This document shows positions 34,036-42,066 of a stretch of 64,000 nucleotides of DNA, one piece after another. This DNA is from Fictibacillus fluitans (GTDB lineage Bacteria > Bacillota > Bacilli > Bacillales > Fictibacillaceae): positions 1 to 64,000 of the forward strand of contig NZ_JAUHTR010000004.1 of NCBI RefSeq assembly GCF_030418125.1. The letters run 5' to 3'. A program made the position numbers and the translations under genes. Under the pieces are notes generated by a model that saw only the letters and a list, made by a program, of their open reading frames with translations, made no database searches and was not told the origin of the DNA. Within the stretch, counting starts at the first letter, position 1. Each line of letters starts with the position of its first letter.

Positions 34036-35082
34036 ATGGATGAACAACAAAACCCTACAGAAAAAAGAAAAACCGAGCATATTGATATCGCGCTGAACAA
34101 GGAAGTGCAGAGCCGAAACGTGACGACAGGGTTTGAGAGGTACACGTTTAAGCACAATGCGCTTCCGGAAATCAACTTCCGCGACATCGATCTTTCCACG
34201 GCCTTTATGAAAAAGAGCCGGCGTACACCGTTTTTGATCAGTTCCATGACAGGGGGCACAAAACGGGCGTACGAGATCAACAGGAGACTGGCGCTGGCTG
34301 CCGAGAAAAGGGGATGGTCGATGGGGCTCGGCTCGATGAGAGCGGCTGTGGAAAATGAAGATGTGGCGTATACCTTCAACATCCGGAAATATGCGCCCAC
34401 CGTACCGATTATCGCGAATCTTGGCGCTGTCCAGCTCAATTATGGCTACGGCATCAAGGAGTGCCTGCGGGCGGTGGAGATTGCGGAAGCGGATGCGCTC
34501 GTCCTGCATCTCAACAGCATGCAGGAAGCCTTCCAGCCGGAAGGGGACACTAATTTTTCAAATCTCCTTCCCAAAATTGAAGAGGTGGCCGCACACCTGC
34601 CCGTCCCTGTAGGAGTGAAAGAAGTGGGAATGGGCATTGATGCCGAGTCCGCACGGAAATTAAAGAATGCAGGCATCCGGTTTATTGATGTTGCGGGAGC
34701 AGGGGGAACGTCCTGGATTCAAGTCGAGAAGTACCGTTCAAAAAACAAAATGAGGGAGCAGGCAGCAGAAGCGTTTCAGCAATGGGGACTGTCCACTGCC
34801 GATGCTCTTATTGAGGTGCGGAAAGGAACTGAATTTAGTAATATCGTCGCCAGCGGAGGCATGAAAAATGGAGTGGATGCAGCAAAAGCCTTGGTTCTCG
34901 GAGCGGATGTGGTTGGATTTGGCCGATCGCTGCTGCCGGCAGCCGCTCTTGAAGACGAAGACGCCATGGTTTCCAGGCTGGAGCAAATTGAATTTGAGCT
35001 GAGGGCGGCCATGTTCGGAATCGGCGCCGGAAGCATCCCCGATTTAAAAGCGACGAACCGGCTTTTTAAGATCAAGGAGTAG
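34036..35082 (+). CDS. fni: Type 2 isopentenyl-diphosphate delta-isomerase
   Basis: A 348-residue FMN-dependent enzyme interconverting IPP and DMAPP for isoprenoid synthesis (menaquinone, undecaprenyl phosphate). Family motifs: RKTEHIDIALN, FLISSMTGGT, GLGSMRAAVEN, PIIANLGAVQLNYG, LHLNSMQEAFQPEGD, DVAGAGGTSW, VASGGMKNGVDAAKALVLGA. Three ATGs follow GGAGG in tandem; the third (34036) has the best spacing and gives the length of the B. subtilis protein. Its end overlaps the convergent gene by 11 bp. Confidence 0.94.
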   Translation: MDEQQNPTEKRKTEHIDIALNKEVQSRNVTTGFERYTFKHNALPEINFRDIDLSTAFMKKSRRTPFLISSMTGGTKRAYEINRRLALAAEKRGWSMGLGSMRAAVENEDVAYTFNIRKYAPTVPIIANLGAVQLNYGYGIKECLRAVEIAEADALVLHLNSMQEAFQPEGDTNFSNLLPKIEEVAAHLPVPVGVKEVGMGIDAESARKLKNAGIRFIDVAGAGGTSWIQVEKYRSKNKMREQAAEAFQQWGLSTADALIEVRKGTEFSNIVASGGMKNGVDAAKALVLGADVVGFGRSLLPAAALEDEDAMVSRLEQIEFELRAAMFGIGAGSIPDLKATNRLFKIKE

Positions 35083-35686
35083 GCAGCAATTCCGGTTTAA
35101 GAATGGAAGAAAGGCTGGTCAAAGGGATCGGAAATTCCGGAAGGCCGACATAATAAGGAGTGTACTCATAGCTTTGATAGTAAATCACCAGATTTTTGGA
35201 GGTTAAAAAAAAGCGGTCATCCTCCTTCACGCTCTCGTATGGCTGAATGAGAGGAAACTGGTATTCCTTAAATTTTTTCTTGATGATATTGGTCAGCTTT
35301 GTTTTGTAAAAGCTGTTCGCCTTGAATAAATCGCCCAGCAGATAGACTTTGCCGCTGTTCACATCCATGGTGATGGAATCCTGCAATGTTAGGCCGTGAG
35401 CGGCACCCTTCCAGTATGCAGAATTGGTAAAAACGATACTGAGCCACTTTCCCTGATTGAGCTTCACTTCAAAACTTCCTGTCATCTCCTCCAAATTCTT
35501 TCGTTTGATCCCATTCTCAGCCATCAGCTGAAAAACCTTGTTTTTTATCGCCGTGTTCAGTGTGTTCTGTTTTTCCATATTAGCAAGGCCCACAATCTGC
35601 GGGTACTGGACGGTTCCGTGACCTGTTTCGTATTGTTGAATGAGCAGGTTTGTATAGGGACGGCGTTTTGGTTTTTGCACAGTCAT
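35072..35686 (-). CDS. DUF3298/RsiV-like domain protein
   Basis: A protein of about 204 residues with no clear signal peptide. NTLNTAIKNKVFQLM, the WLSIVFTNSAYWKGAAHGLTL segment, MDVNSGKVYLLGDLFK and the ending YYVGLPEFPIPLTSLSSIL match the DUF3298 fold found in the extracellular part of anti-sigma factor RsiV and in uncharacterised Bacillus proteins. Lacking a membrane anchor it is not a classical anti-sigma factor. Start uncertain: ATG 35686, or GTG 35680 which has better spacing to GAGG. It lies 12 bp downstream of the staygreen gene and may be cotranscribed. Confidence 0.7.
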   Translation of the reverse strand: MTVQKPKRRPYTNLLIQQYETGHGTVQYPQIVGLANMEKQNTLNTAIKNKVFQLMAENGIKRKNLEEMTGSFEVKLNQGKWLSIVFTNSAYWKGAAHGLTLQDSITMDVNSGKVYLLGDLFKANSFYKTKLTNIIKKKFKEYQFPLIQPYESVKEDDRFFLTSKNLVIYYQSYEYTPYYVGLPEFPIPLTSLSSILKPELLPTP

Positions 35687-35698
35687 CACCTCGATGGG

Positions 35699-36148
35699 CT
35701 ATACATATTTTGAAATAGGGCCATAAGGTTTGACCTGGCGGAATTCGGGATAGACCGATTCAAATTGAATATAAACTGGTGCTTCCTTATACTCCGGGTG
35801 GGCGTCAAAAAAATAGCGGTCGCCGTATCGGAAGGCTTCAAGAACACGGGGCAGCTCCCGCAAAAAGATTTCATTCCTTTTTCTGGCTGTTGATTCCGAT
35901 GTATTTTCATCCGCGACCAGTACATAACCATACAGCACTTTTTCGCGGTTAAAGGTTTTCCATTCTGCATAGACTTCATCCCGCATCGAGTTAGCGGTAT
36001 CATGGGCAAATTCAGGGCCAACCACTAAAAAAAGCTGGGCCGTCGTGTCGGAATGGGTCAGGGTGTAGCGGCGGGGAGATTTGGGGTCCGTTGGTACTGA
36101 GTTGGGGCGGTATTGAACAAAAAGCTTTTTGGGATCCAGCATCTTCAT
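35699..36148 (-). CDS. Staygreen (SGR) family protein
   Basis: A 149-residue protein. LDPKKLFVQYRPNS, PRRYTLTHSDTTAQLFLVVG, MRDEVYAEWK and YGYVLVADEN are the conserved blocks of the staygreen family. In plants SGR removes magnesium from chlorophyll; bacterial homologues occur in non-photosynthetic firmicutes with unknown natural substrate. ATG 36148 lies seven bases after GAGG; an upstream TTG is less likely. Forms a likely pair with the DUF3298-like gene. Confidence 0.82.
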   Translation of the reverse strand: MKMLDPKKLFVQYRPNSVPTDPKSPRRYTLTHSDTTAQLFLVVGPEFAHDTANSMRDEVYAEWKTFNREKVLYGYVLVADENTSESTARKRNEIFLRELPRVLEAFRYGDRYFFDAHPEYKEAPVYIQFESVYPEFRQVKPYGPISKYV

Positions 36149-36221
36149 CAATGTTCCTCAATTCCATTTTTGTTTCAATGTATACAGAAGAGAGCCAAAC
36201 GGTGAACTATTCCCTGAAAAT

Positions 36222-36249
36222 AAAAAAAGCCCCGGAAAGGAACCGGGGC
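36222..36249 (-). terminator. Terminator of yfmJ
   Basis: On the minus strand GCCCCGG pairs with CCGGGGC around TTCCTTT, followed by seven T. Confidence 0.9.
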
Positions 36250-36260
36250 GTTACTGATTA

Positions 36261-37283
36261 TTATTTGCTGGGATCAGCCACTTTTACGAGCTGTTTTCCC
36301 AGGTTTTCTCCCTTAAATAAGCCCAGGAATGCATCGATGGTATTTTCAAAGCCTTCGACGACATTCTCTTCGTATTTCAGTTTTCCTTCTTGAAGCCATT
36401 GTCCGAGCTGCTTCGCGCCTTCCTCAAACTGGGAGGCGTAGTTGCTGACGATGAATCCCTTGATCAGTGCGCTGTTGATCAGCAGCTGACCTTGGATGCG
36501 TGGTCCCACATCCTGTTTTTCAAGATTATACAGGGAAATCTGGCCGCATAGCGGAATTCTCGCATTTTTGTTCAGCAGGCTGATAGCGGCATCCGAAATC
36601 TCCCCGCCGACATTATCAAAATAAACATCCACGCCATCGGGGCATGCTTCTTTCAGTGCCTGGCGGATGTTCCCGGCTTCGCGGTAGTTAATTACGGCAT
36701 CAAAGCCCAGCTCATTTTTCAGGTAATTCACTTTTTCCTCGGATCCGGCAATACCGACGACGCGTGCGCCTTTAATTTTGGCGATTTGGCCGACGGTGCT
36801 GCCTACTGCACCGGCTGCACCGGATACCACGACGGTTTCCCCTTCCTGCGGGTTACCGATATCCAGCAATCCAAAGTAAGCAGTGAGGCCCGGCATTCCA
36901 AGAATACCGAGATTGGTTGTAAGAGGAGCGAGTTCAGGATCAAGCTTGCGGACTTCATGTTCGCCTGCAGTGGAATAGAGTGCCCAAGGCAGATTTCCGA
37001 TGACCAGGTCCCCTTCTTCCAGTTCGCCTGAGCGGGATTGAATCACTTCGGCAACAATTCCCCCGTTAACCGGCTGATTTAATTCAAACGGTGGTACGTA
37101 CGATTTTGTGTCATTCATTCTTCCCCGCATATAAGGGTCAACTGAAAGGTACAACGTTTTAAGAAGTACCTGTCCGTTTTGCGGTTCTGGAATCTCGATG
37201 TCTTCAAATGTAAAGTTCTCCATGGAAGGCATACCTTTAGGACGGCTTGTTAATAAGATGTGCTGATTTTTTTGTTCTGTCAT
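36261..37283 (-). CDS. yfmJ: NADP-dependent medium-chain oxidoreductase (YfmJ/curcumin-reductase type)
   Basis: A 340-residue zinc-free medium-chain reductase. LSVDPYMRGRM near residue 48, LGMPGLTAYFGLLDIG, the nucleotide-binding VVVSGAAGAVGSTVGQIAK and VDVYFDNVGGE are the standard blocks of the leukotriene B4 dehydrogenase/curcumin reductase/YfmJ group, which reduces activated double bonds using NADPH. Natural substrate unknown; detoxification is likely. ATG is preceded by GAAGATATG only, a weak site. Monocistronic with a terminator. Confidence 0.9.
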   Translation of the reverse strand: MTEQKNQHILLTSRPKGMPSMENFTFEDIEIPEPQNGQVLLKTLYLSVDPYMRGRMNDTKSYVPPFELNQPVNGGIVAEVIQSRSGELEEGDLVIGNLPWALYSTAGEHEVRKLDPELAPLTTNLGILGMPGLTAYFGLLDIGNPQEGETVVVSGAAGAVGSTVGQIAKIKGARVVGIAGSEEKVNYLKNELGFDAVINYREAGNIRQALKEACPDGVDVYFDNVGGEISDAAISLLNKNARIPLCGQISLYNLEKQDVGPRIQGQLLINSALIKGFIVSNYASQFEEGAKQLGQWLQEGKLKYEENVVEGFENTIDAFLGLFKGENLGKQLVKVADPSK

Positions 37284-37460
37284 ATCTTCTTCACCAAACC
37301 TTTCATCTATTAAAATTATGATGCCTCTTAGCCATCATAAAGGGAATCTTGCAGGAAAGCCAATGAATATGCTTGTTGATAGTAAAAGAAGGTTTGCTCC
37401 GTCCTTTTAAAGAAATACTTAAGGATTGGGCAGAAATCAGATGTAAAAGAAGGTGGAAAA

Positions 37461-38306
37461 ATGAAGCTGGAATCCTACAGTACCGTACATGATTTTTACA
37501 GAGCTGCACTGCCGTTTCTAATGAAGCGGGAAGCAGCCAGCGGATTGATTCAATCCAGCTGCATGAAGCAACTTGAGAAGAAAACATCCAGACACAATCC
37601 GCCTTTTCTGTGCATGGTGAAGGAAGAGAACAAGACTCAGCTTGTGGCGTATATGGCGCCTCCTGATCCTCTGCTGCTTTTTGGAGAGAAAGAAGGAGTG
37701 GAATCGGTCGTTCAAAAGCTGATCGATGAGGACTGGGGCATTGCCCGGCTTTCCGCTCCTGCAGCACTGGCTGAGGCCTTTGCGAAGGAATGGGAGCATC
37801 AAACCGGTAATACGCATCGGGTAATCTCCCGCATAAAGCTCTATAGAACAAATGACATTTCCTTTCCCTCGATTAGCGATGGGAATCTCCGGCAAGGGAA
37901 TTTACAGGACGTTGATCAGGCAGGAAGCTGGCTGTATGAGATGGGGATTGAAAACCGCTCTTTGCTTACAGAAAATGAAGCGCTGGTCACAGCCAAAGAA
38001 ATGATTGAGGAAAATAGCATCTATTTTTGGGAAAACGAACGGCCGGAGCCTGTCAGCATGGCAGCACTGACAAGGCAGACCCCAAATCATGCGACGATCC
38101 ATATGGTACATACACCAAAGGAATACAGGAGGAAAGGGTACGCCAAAGCTTGCGTGGCGAATCTAAGCAAATGTCTGCTTGAAACAGGCGCTGCCTATTG
38201 TACGCTTTACGCTGATGCAGCGAATGCTGCCGCGAACAAGTTATACATAAGTATTGGCTACCAGGAGATCGAAGAGTACACAGAGATGAGTTTCAGTCAA
38301 AAGTAA
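37461..38306 (+). CDS. GNAT-family acetyltransferase (two-domain)
   Basis: A 281-residue protein. The C-terminal 130 residues hold the GNAT fold: VSMAALTRQTPNHATIHMV and the acetyl-CoA loop VHTPKEYRRKGYAKACVANL, then LYADAANAAANKLYISIGYQ. The N-terminal 140 residues resemble a degenerate second GNAT half, as in other double-domain members. Substrate unknown. ATG behind AAGGTGG. The next acetyltransferase gene follows at 12 bp. Confidence 0.85.
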   Translation: MKLESYSTVHDFYRAALPFLMKREAASGLIQSSCMKQLEKKTSRHNPPFLCMVKEENKTQLVAYMAPPDPLLLFGEKEGVESVVQKLIDEDWGIARLSAPAALAEAFAKEWEHQTGNTHRVISRIKLYRTNDISFPSISDGNLRQGNLQDVDQAGSWLYEMGIENRSLLTENEALVTAKEMIEENSIYFWENERPEPVSMAALTRQTPNHATIHMVHTPKEYRRKGYAKACVANLSKCLLETGAAYCTLYADAANAAANKLYISIGYQEIEEYTEMSFSQK

Positions 38307-38318
38307 CCGAAAGGGGAA

Positions 38319-38768
38319 ATGAAGATGGAAGCAATCATTCGAATGAGTAATAAGGGAGATGAACCTCAGTTGAAGGCACTCATGCTCCAGTATATTGTGG
38401 ACTTCTACAAAAGCCCGAAGCCAAGCGACCAGAAGCTGGATGACCTGATCGCGGTTCTGATGGAGAGAGAGCAAGGGCTTCAGTTTGTAGCGGAACAGGA
38501 TGGCACCCTTAAAGGATTTGCCACGCTTTATTTTACATACAGCACCACCAGGGCTGATAAAATCGTGGTTATGAATGATTTGTATGTAGCCGAAGACAGC
38601 CGGGGAAGCGGTGCAGCCGCCGGCTTATTTCAAGCCTGCAAGAGGTATGCCGACGAGTATGGCTATGCGGCCATGCTTTGGGAGACGGCTGAGGACAACC
38701 AACGGGCCCAGCGGTTTTATGAAAAAATGGGCGGGCATAAAGGCGATTTTCTTACGTATTCCATATAA
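38319..38768 (+). CDS. GNAT-family acetyltransferase
   Basis: A 149-residue single-domain GNAT protein: FATLYFTYSTTRADKIVVMNDLYV, the acetyl-CoA binding loop EDSRGSGAAAGLFQACKRYA, and WETAEDNQRAQRFYEKMGG. It resembles small amine/aminoglycoside-type acetyltransferases; the substrate cannot be read. Start is ATG 38319 or, with better spacing to AAAGGGG, ATG 38325. Probably cotranscribed with the preceding GNAT gene. Confidence 0.87.
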   Translation: MKMEAIIRMSNKGDEPQLKALMLQYIVDFYKSPKPSDQKLDDLIAVLMEREQGLQFVAEQDGTLKGFATLYFTYSTTRADKIVVMNDLYVAEDSRGSGAAAGLFQACKRYADEYGYAAMLWETAEDNQRAQRFYEKMGGHKGDFLTYSI

Positions 38769-38822
38769 ATCGTTACGAATTGGGACACAATGCTCCTATG
38801 CTGATAAAAAAGGAGTATGGTC

Positions 38823-39791
38823 ATGGGAGCATTTGCAAAGCCAAGGCTTGTGGTCAGCCGGTGTCTTGAGTTTGATAGCTGCCGATATAACGGTGACGTC
38901 ATCCATCATCCGACAATCCGGAAGCTGATGAAGTACGTAGAATTTTTGACAGTCTGTCCGGAAGTGGAAATCGGGCTCGGTACACCGAGAGAAACCATTC
39001 GCATCGTACTGCAAAATGGGGAGCAGCGTTTGATGCAGCCCAAAACGGAGCGGGACGTCACAGCGGATATGACTGAGTTTTCGGATGACTATCTGGAGTC
39101 TTTGGCACTCATCGATGGTTTTATATTAAAAAGCCGTTCTCCTTCCTGTGGGCTTAAAGAGGTGAAGCTGTACACCTCTACTGAAAAGGGTCCGGCGGTG
39201 GGCTCAAGCAGCGGGCTTTTCGGCGGAAAAGTGCTGGAGAAGTACGGCCATCTGGCGGTGGAGGATGAAGGACGGCTGAATAACTTTTTGATCAGAGAAC
39301 GTTTTTTTACGAAGATTTTTCTCCTTGCCGCCTACAGGGAACTAAAGAAAGAGCAGTCGTTGGAAGGGCTTCATGACTTTCATGAAAACAATCGGTATTT
39401 ATTTCTGGCTTACAGCCGTCCAACACTCAAGCTGCTGACACGCCTTTTAAAAAATAAGGACCAGCGTGCGACAAATGAACTTTTTTCATTGTACGAAAAA
39501 GGACTTCAGCGTCTTTTTATGCGGACCGCGCGCTATGATTCCAGCCTGAATGCCGCGAGGGAAATGGTAAAAACGTTTGAAGCCCGATTGAATGAAAGGG
39601 AAAAATCGCATTTTCTCGAGCTGACGGATAAGGTGGCAGAAAAAAAGGAGCCTTTTTCAAGTGTACTTGCTTTATTGAAATCATGGGCGTACCGTTTTGA
39701 AAACGATGAGCTGCTCCGTCAAAGCTGGTTTCAGCCGTATCCTGAGGATCTTCAGGAAATATCGGATTCAGGTAAAGGAAGAGACTATTAA
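38823..39791 (+). CDS. DUF523-DUF1722 (YbgA-like) protein
   Basis: A 322-residue fusion. The N-terminal DUF523 half contains conserved cysteines in SRCLEFDSCRYNG, TVCPEVEIGLGTPRE and SRSPSCGLKEV; related TudS thiouracil desulfurases use three such cysteines to hold an iron-sulfur cluster. The C-terminal DUF1722 half (HENNRYLFLAYSRPTLKLLTRL) is helical. E. coli YbgA has the DUF1722 part. A role in sulfur or nucleobase metabolism is possible but unproven. Start ATG 38823, seven bases after AAAGGAG. Confidence 0.8.
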   Translation: MGAFAKPRLVVSRCLEFDSCRYNGDVIHHPTIRKLMKYVEFLTVCPEVEIGLGTPRETIRIVLQNGEQRLMQPKTERDVTADMTEFSDDYLESLALIDGFILKSRSPSCGLKEVKLYTSTEKGPAVGSSSGLFGGKVLEKYGHLAVEDEGRLNNFLIRERFFTKIFLLAAYRELKKEQSLEGLHDFHENNRYLFLAYSRPTLKLLTRLLKNKDQRATNELFSLYEKGLQRLFMRTARYDSSLNAAREMVKTFEARLNEREKSHFLELTDKVAEKKEPFSSVLALLKSWAYRFENDELLRQSWFQPYPEDLQEISDSGKGRDY

Positions 39792-39808
39792 AAGGCCAAC
39801 CGCCATTA

Positions 39809-39839
39809 TTGACATGGTATAGTTATAAAAGACTATACA
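39809..39839 (+). promoter_or_regulatory. Promoter with embedded palindrome before the Crp-type gene
   Basis: A perfect -35 TTGACA (39809-39814) is followed by the inverted repeat GTATAGT-N8-ACTATAC (39817-39838), whose right arm overlaps the -10 (TATACA or ACTATA). This is a natural site for autoregulation. Confidence 0.6.
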
Positions 39840-39854
39840 AAGAGGTGGGCAAGC

Positions 39855-40349
39855 ATGTTTTTACATAAGGGAGAAGTATTGTTTCGGCAAGGGGAAAGCG
39901 GTCCGCTTTTTGAACTGAAAAGCGGGCTTCTTAAGGTGGTCCGTGTTCATGAGGACGGAACGGCATCCCTGCTTAATTTAATTTTGCCGGGAGAAGTTAT
40001 TCCCCATCACTCGTTGATCAGCCAAAAGGATTATCATGGAACCGCCATCGCCCTTCTTCCGGCTGAGGTCGAAGTGATACCGGAAAAGCAGTGGTACAGG
40101 GGGCTCTCAGAAAACCCGGAAAAGTACCGGGAAGTGGCACAGTTGCTGCAAACAAGACTTCGCATGATGCAGCAGCGCATCGACCAGCTGACGGCAGTGT
40201 CAACAAAGGACCGCGTACTGCTGCTGCAAAACTGGTTTCAGCAATACTTTCCGGATCTGTCAGTGAAGGATGTCCTGACCCAGGAGGAGATCGGACAGTT
40301 TGTCGGCCTGCGCAGGGAGACGGTGAACCGGGTGCTCCGGCATCTGTAG
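39855..40349 (+). CDS. Short Crp/Fnr-family transcriptional regulator
   Basis: A 164-residue protein, shorter than the 200-230 residues usual for the family. Residues 1-75 form a reduced cyclic-nucleotide-binding beta-roll (FRQGESGPLFELKSGLLKVV, LNLILPGEVIPH), then a long dimerisation helix and a C-terminal helix-turn-helix (LTQEEIGQFVGLRRETVNRVLRHL) that ends directly after the recognition helix, so the wing is missing. No cAMP-binding Arg/Ser motif or Fnr cysteines are seen. ATG behind GAGGTGG. The palindrome in its own promoter suggests autoregulation; the secreted-protein gene downstream is a possible target. Confidence 0.82.
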   Translation: MFLHKGEVLFRQGESGPLFELKSGLLKVVRVHEDGTASLLNLILPGEVIPHHSLISQKDYHGTAIALLPAEVEVIPEKQWYRGLSENPEKYREVAQLLQTRLRMMQQRIDQLTAVSTKDRVLLLQNWFQQYFPDLSVKDVLTQEEIGQFVGLRRETVNRVLRHL

Positions 40350-40447
40350 GGAGTTATGAAAAAAATCACATAATGTTTTTCCTATATTTTCTTTTTTTTC
40401 TGTTCACACTAATGATGTATCACCTAATAAAAGGAGGAATGAACATC

Positions 40448-40960
40448 ATGAAACGTGTGATTATTTGGGCTGCCGCTCTCTGTTTGGGTATCGGCATTTT
40501 TGCCGGGGCTCTGGCTGCTCATGCTCAAGGTACAACCAGCGAACAGCCTCACCACATGCACAGGGACCATATGTGGAAGCAGCTTGCACCCTACAAGGAC
40601 AAGCTGCATGAGAAAAACCGCTTAAAGGCTGAGTATTATGGGCTGAAAAAAGAAGCGGTGATGAAAAAGGATACCCTTTTACAGCTTCATACGAAAAGCA
40701 ACAAGCCAGGAAGCTGGCATAAAAATCCGAAAATGAAGCAGCATCACCAAAGCATGAAAAAGCTTCATATGGAGATGAAATCGCTCAAGAATCAGGAAAA
40801 GGCAGAGAAGAAAAGTCTGAGAGCTGCTCTTAAAGCGAAGGATAAAGCAAAGATCAGTTCCCATTTGGATCAGATGCTGCTCATCCAAAAACAGATCAAC
40901 CAGAAACTGGCCGAGCGAAATAAGATGCTGGACACCATGATTCAGGAAATGAAAAAATAG
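40448..40960 (+). CDS. Secreted His/Lys-rich coiled-coil protein, unknown
   Basis: A 170-residue exported protein. Residues 1-26 form a signal peptide (VIIWAAALCLGIGIFAGALA, AHAQG). The mature part is helical and strongly basic with many His and Met (QPHHMHRDHMWK, MKQHHQSMKKLHMEM), ending in coiled coil (LDQMLLIQKQINQKLAERNKML). The pattern recalls Spy/CpxP-type periplasmic chaperones in broad character only; I do not assign it. Start ATG 40448 or the in-frame ATG 40439, which is too close to GGAGG. It lies 98 bp after the Crp-type gene. Confidence 0.65.
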   Translation: MKRVIIWAAALCLGIGIFAGALAAHAQGTTSEQPHHMHRDHMWKQLAPYKDKLHEKNRLKAEYYGLKKEAVMKKDTLLQLHTKSNKPGSWHKNPKMKQHHQSMKKLHMEMKSLKNQEKAEKKSLRAALKAKDKAKISSHLDQMLLIQKQINQKLAERNKMLDTMIQEMKK

Positions 40961-41013
40961 GAAGAGATGATAAGGCAGGGCAATGTCCCTGTCTTTTGTT
41001 GTGGCGGCGGTTA

Positions 41014-41144
41014 CTTGCGGAAGTGAGCTCAATTCTTGCGGTTCAACACGATTTAGTTGCGATTATCGGCCATTTACTTGCGGTTCGACACAAATTATTT
41101 GCGCTTCGACAAAGAATACTTGCATATCACGTCATTTTCATAAA
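41014..41144 (+). repeat. Array 2 of 21-bp direct repeats
   Basis: Five 21-bp units start at 41014, 41035, 41056, 41077 and 41098 (CTTGCGG..., GTTGCGATT..., TTTGCGCTTCGACA...), and the closing unit at 41119 is CTTGCATATCACGTCATTTT, as in array 1. Orientation is the same as array 1. It fills the gap between the secreted-protein gene and the convergent transporter gene and abuts the terminator at 41147. Confidence 0.88.
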
Positions 41145-41146
41145 TT

Positions 41147-41183
41147 CAAAAAAAGCGAAGCCACAATCAGGCTTCGCTTTTTT
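41147..41183. terminator. Bidirectional terminator after array 2 / transporter gene
   Basis: AAAAAAAGCGAAGCC pairs with GGCTTCGCTTTTTT around ACAATCA. The stop codon of the minus-strand transporter lies inside the stem. Confidence 0.88.
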
Positions 41184-41859
41184 CTGTCTTAAATTTAAAG
41201 CTCCTTGCAATATAAATAACGGGAGTCGAGGCTGCCGATACGATAAATTTAAGCAAATAGGTGGTAATGAAGATCTCAAACCATACGTTCCACTCGTACA
41301 CACCGGCAAAGGCGATCGTACAAAATACGAGGGAATCGATAAGCTGGCTTAGCAGCGTACTTCCGTTATTGCGGATCCATAGCTGTCCGTATCCCGGAAA
41401 TGCCTTTTTCAGCATGGAGAACAGCCGTACATCAATAAACTGGCTGATCAGGTATGCAGAAAGGCTGGCAACCGCAAGACGGGGCATTAAACCGAACAGC
41501 GTTTCCATCGACTTTTGCGCGATGTCGCTCTGTGCGGGTTCAAAAAATAATGCCATCTGCATGATGACCGTCGTCATGATCAGGGTGAAAAATCCAAACC
41601 ATACCGCTTTTTTGGCTTCTTTCTGACCGTACTTTTCATTCAGCAAGTCGGTAGAAAGGTATATTGTGGAATACATAGTATTACCAAGTGTCATTACTAA
41701 ACCGAACATTTCTATCGTTTTCACGACCTGAATATTGGCCAATATGGTGGCTGCACCCACCCAGACATATAATCCCTGCTTTCCGAATAGCCGGTAACAG
41801 ATTAAAAATAAGATAAAGTTCACGAGGGCAAACATAACGCCATAGTAAACGTTAAACAC
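41167..41859 (-). CDS. Queuosine-precursor transporter (YhhQ/COG1738 family)
   Basis: A 230-residue membrane protein with six predicted helices. TMYSTIYLSTDLLNEKYGQK is the conserved YhhQ/YpdP motif, and FGFFTLIMTTVIMQMALFF, AYLISQFIDVRLF, NNGSTLLSQLIDSLVF follow. Family members import queuosine precursors such as preQ0/preQ1 or queuine. GTG start eight bases after AGGAGG. A preQ1-I-like riboswitch covers this binding site, which strongly supports the transport role. Confidence 0.9.
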   Translation of the reverse strand: MFNVYYGVMFALVNFILFLICYRLFGKQGLYVWVGAATILANIQVVKTIEMFGLVMTLGNTMYSTIYLSTDLLNEKYGQKEAKKAVWFGFFTLIMTTVIMQMALFFEPAQSDIAQKSMETLFGLMPRLAVASLSAYLISQFIDVRLFSMLKKAFPGYGQLWIRNNGSTLLSQLIDSLVFCTIAFAGVYEWNVWFEIFITTYLLKFIVSAASTPVIYIARSFKFKTEKSEA

Positions 41860-41867
41860 GATAATAA

Positions 41868-41908
41868 CCTCCTAGTTTTGATACAGCGGGAGTTCTCGAA
41901 CCGCGTAG
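41868..41908 (-). promoter_or_regulatory. preQ1-I-type riboswitch, translational
   Basis: On the minus strand GCGG, loop TTCGAGAACT, CCCGC, then TGTATC and AAAACTAGGAGG follow the class I preQ1 pattern (GAGGTTC...CCCTC...AAAAACTAAGG). The A-rich tail runs directly into the AGGAGG of the transporter gene, so ligand binding should hide the ribosome binding site. Confidence 0.68.
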
Positions 41909-42009
41909 TATTTAGTTTTGCACAAGGCTTAATTATAGGAGAAACCGAACAAGAAAGCAATGGTGACGCTGATTTCGACAAATTATTTACCGGGAAATAT
42001 TAGTCAAAA

Positions 42010-42057
42010 CAAAAAACCACCCTCCCCTCTAGTCAAAAGAGAGGAAGGTGTTTTGTT
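42010..42057 (-). terminator. Terminator of ald
   Basis: On the minus strand CACCTTCCTCTC pairs imperfectly with GAGGGGAGGGTG, followed by TTTTTTG. Confidence 0.85.
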
Positions 42058-42066
42058 TATTCATTA

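Noticed and set aside
40091-40960. A 289-codon frame starting inside the Crp-type gene
   Set aside because: Its first 119 codons run through the regulator gene in another frame. Only the last 170 codons, with their own GGAGG, signal peptide and ATG, look real.
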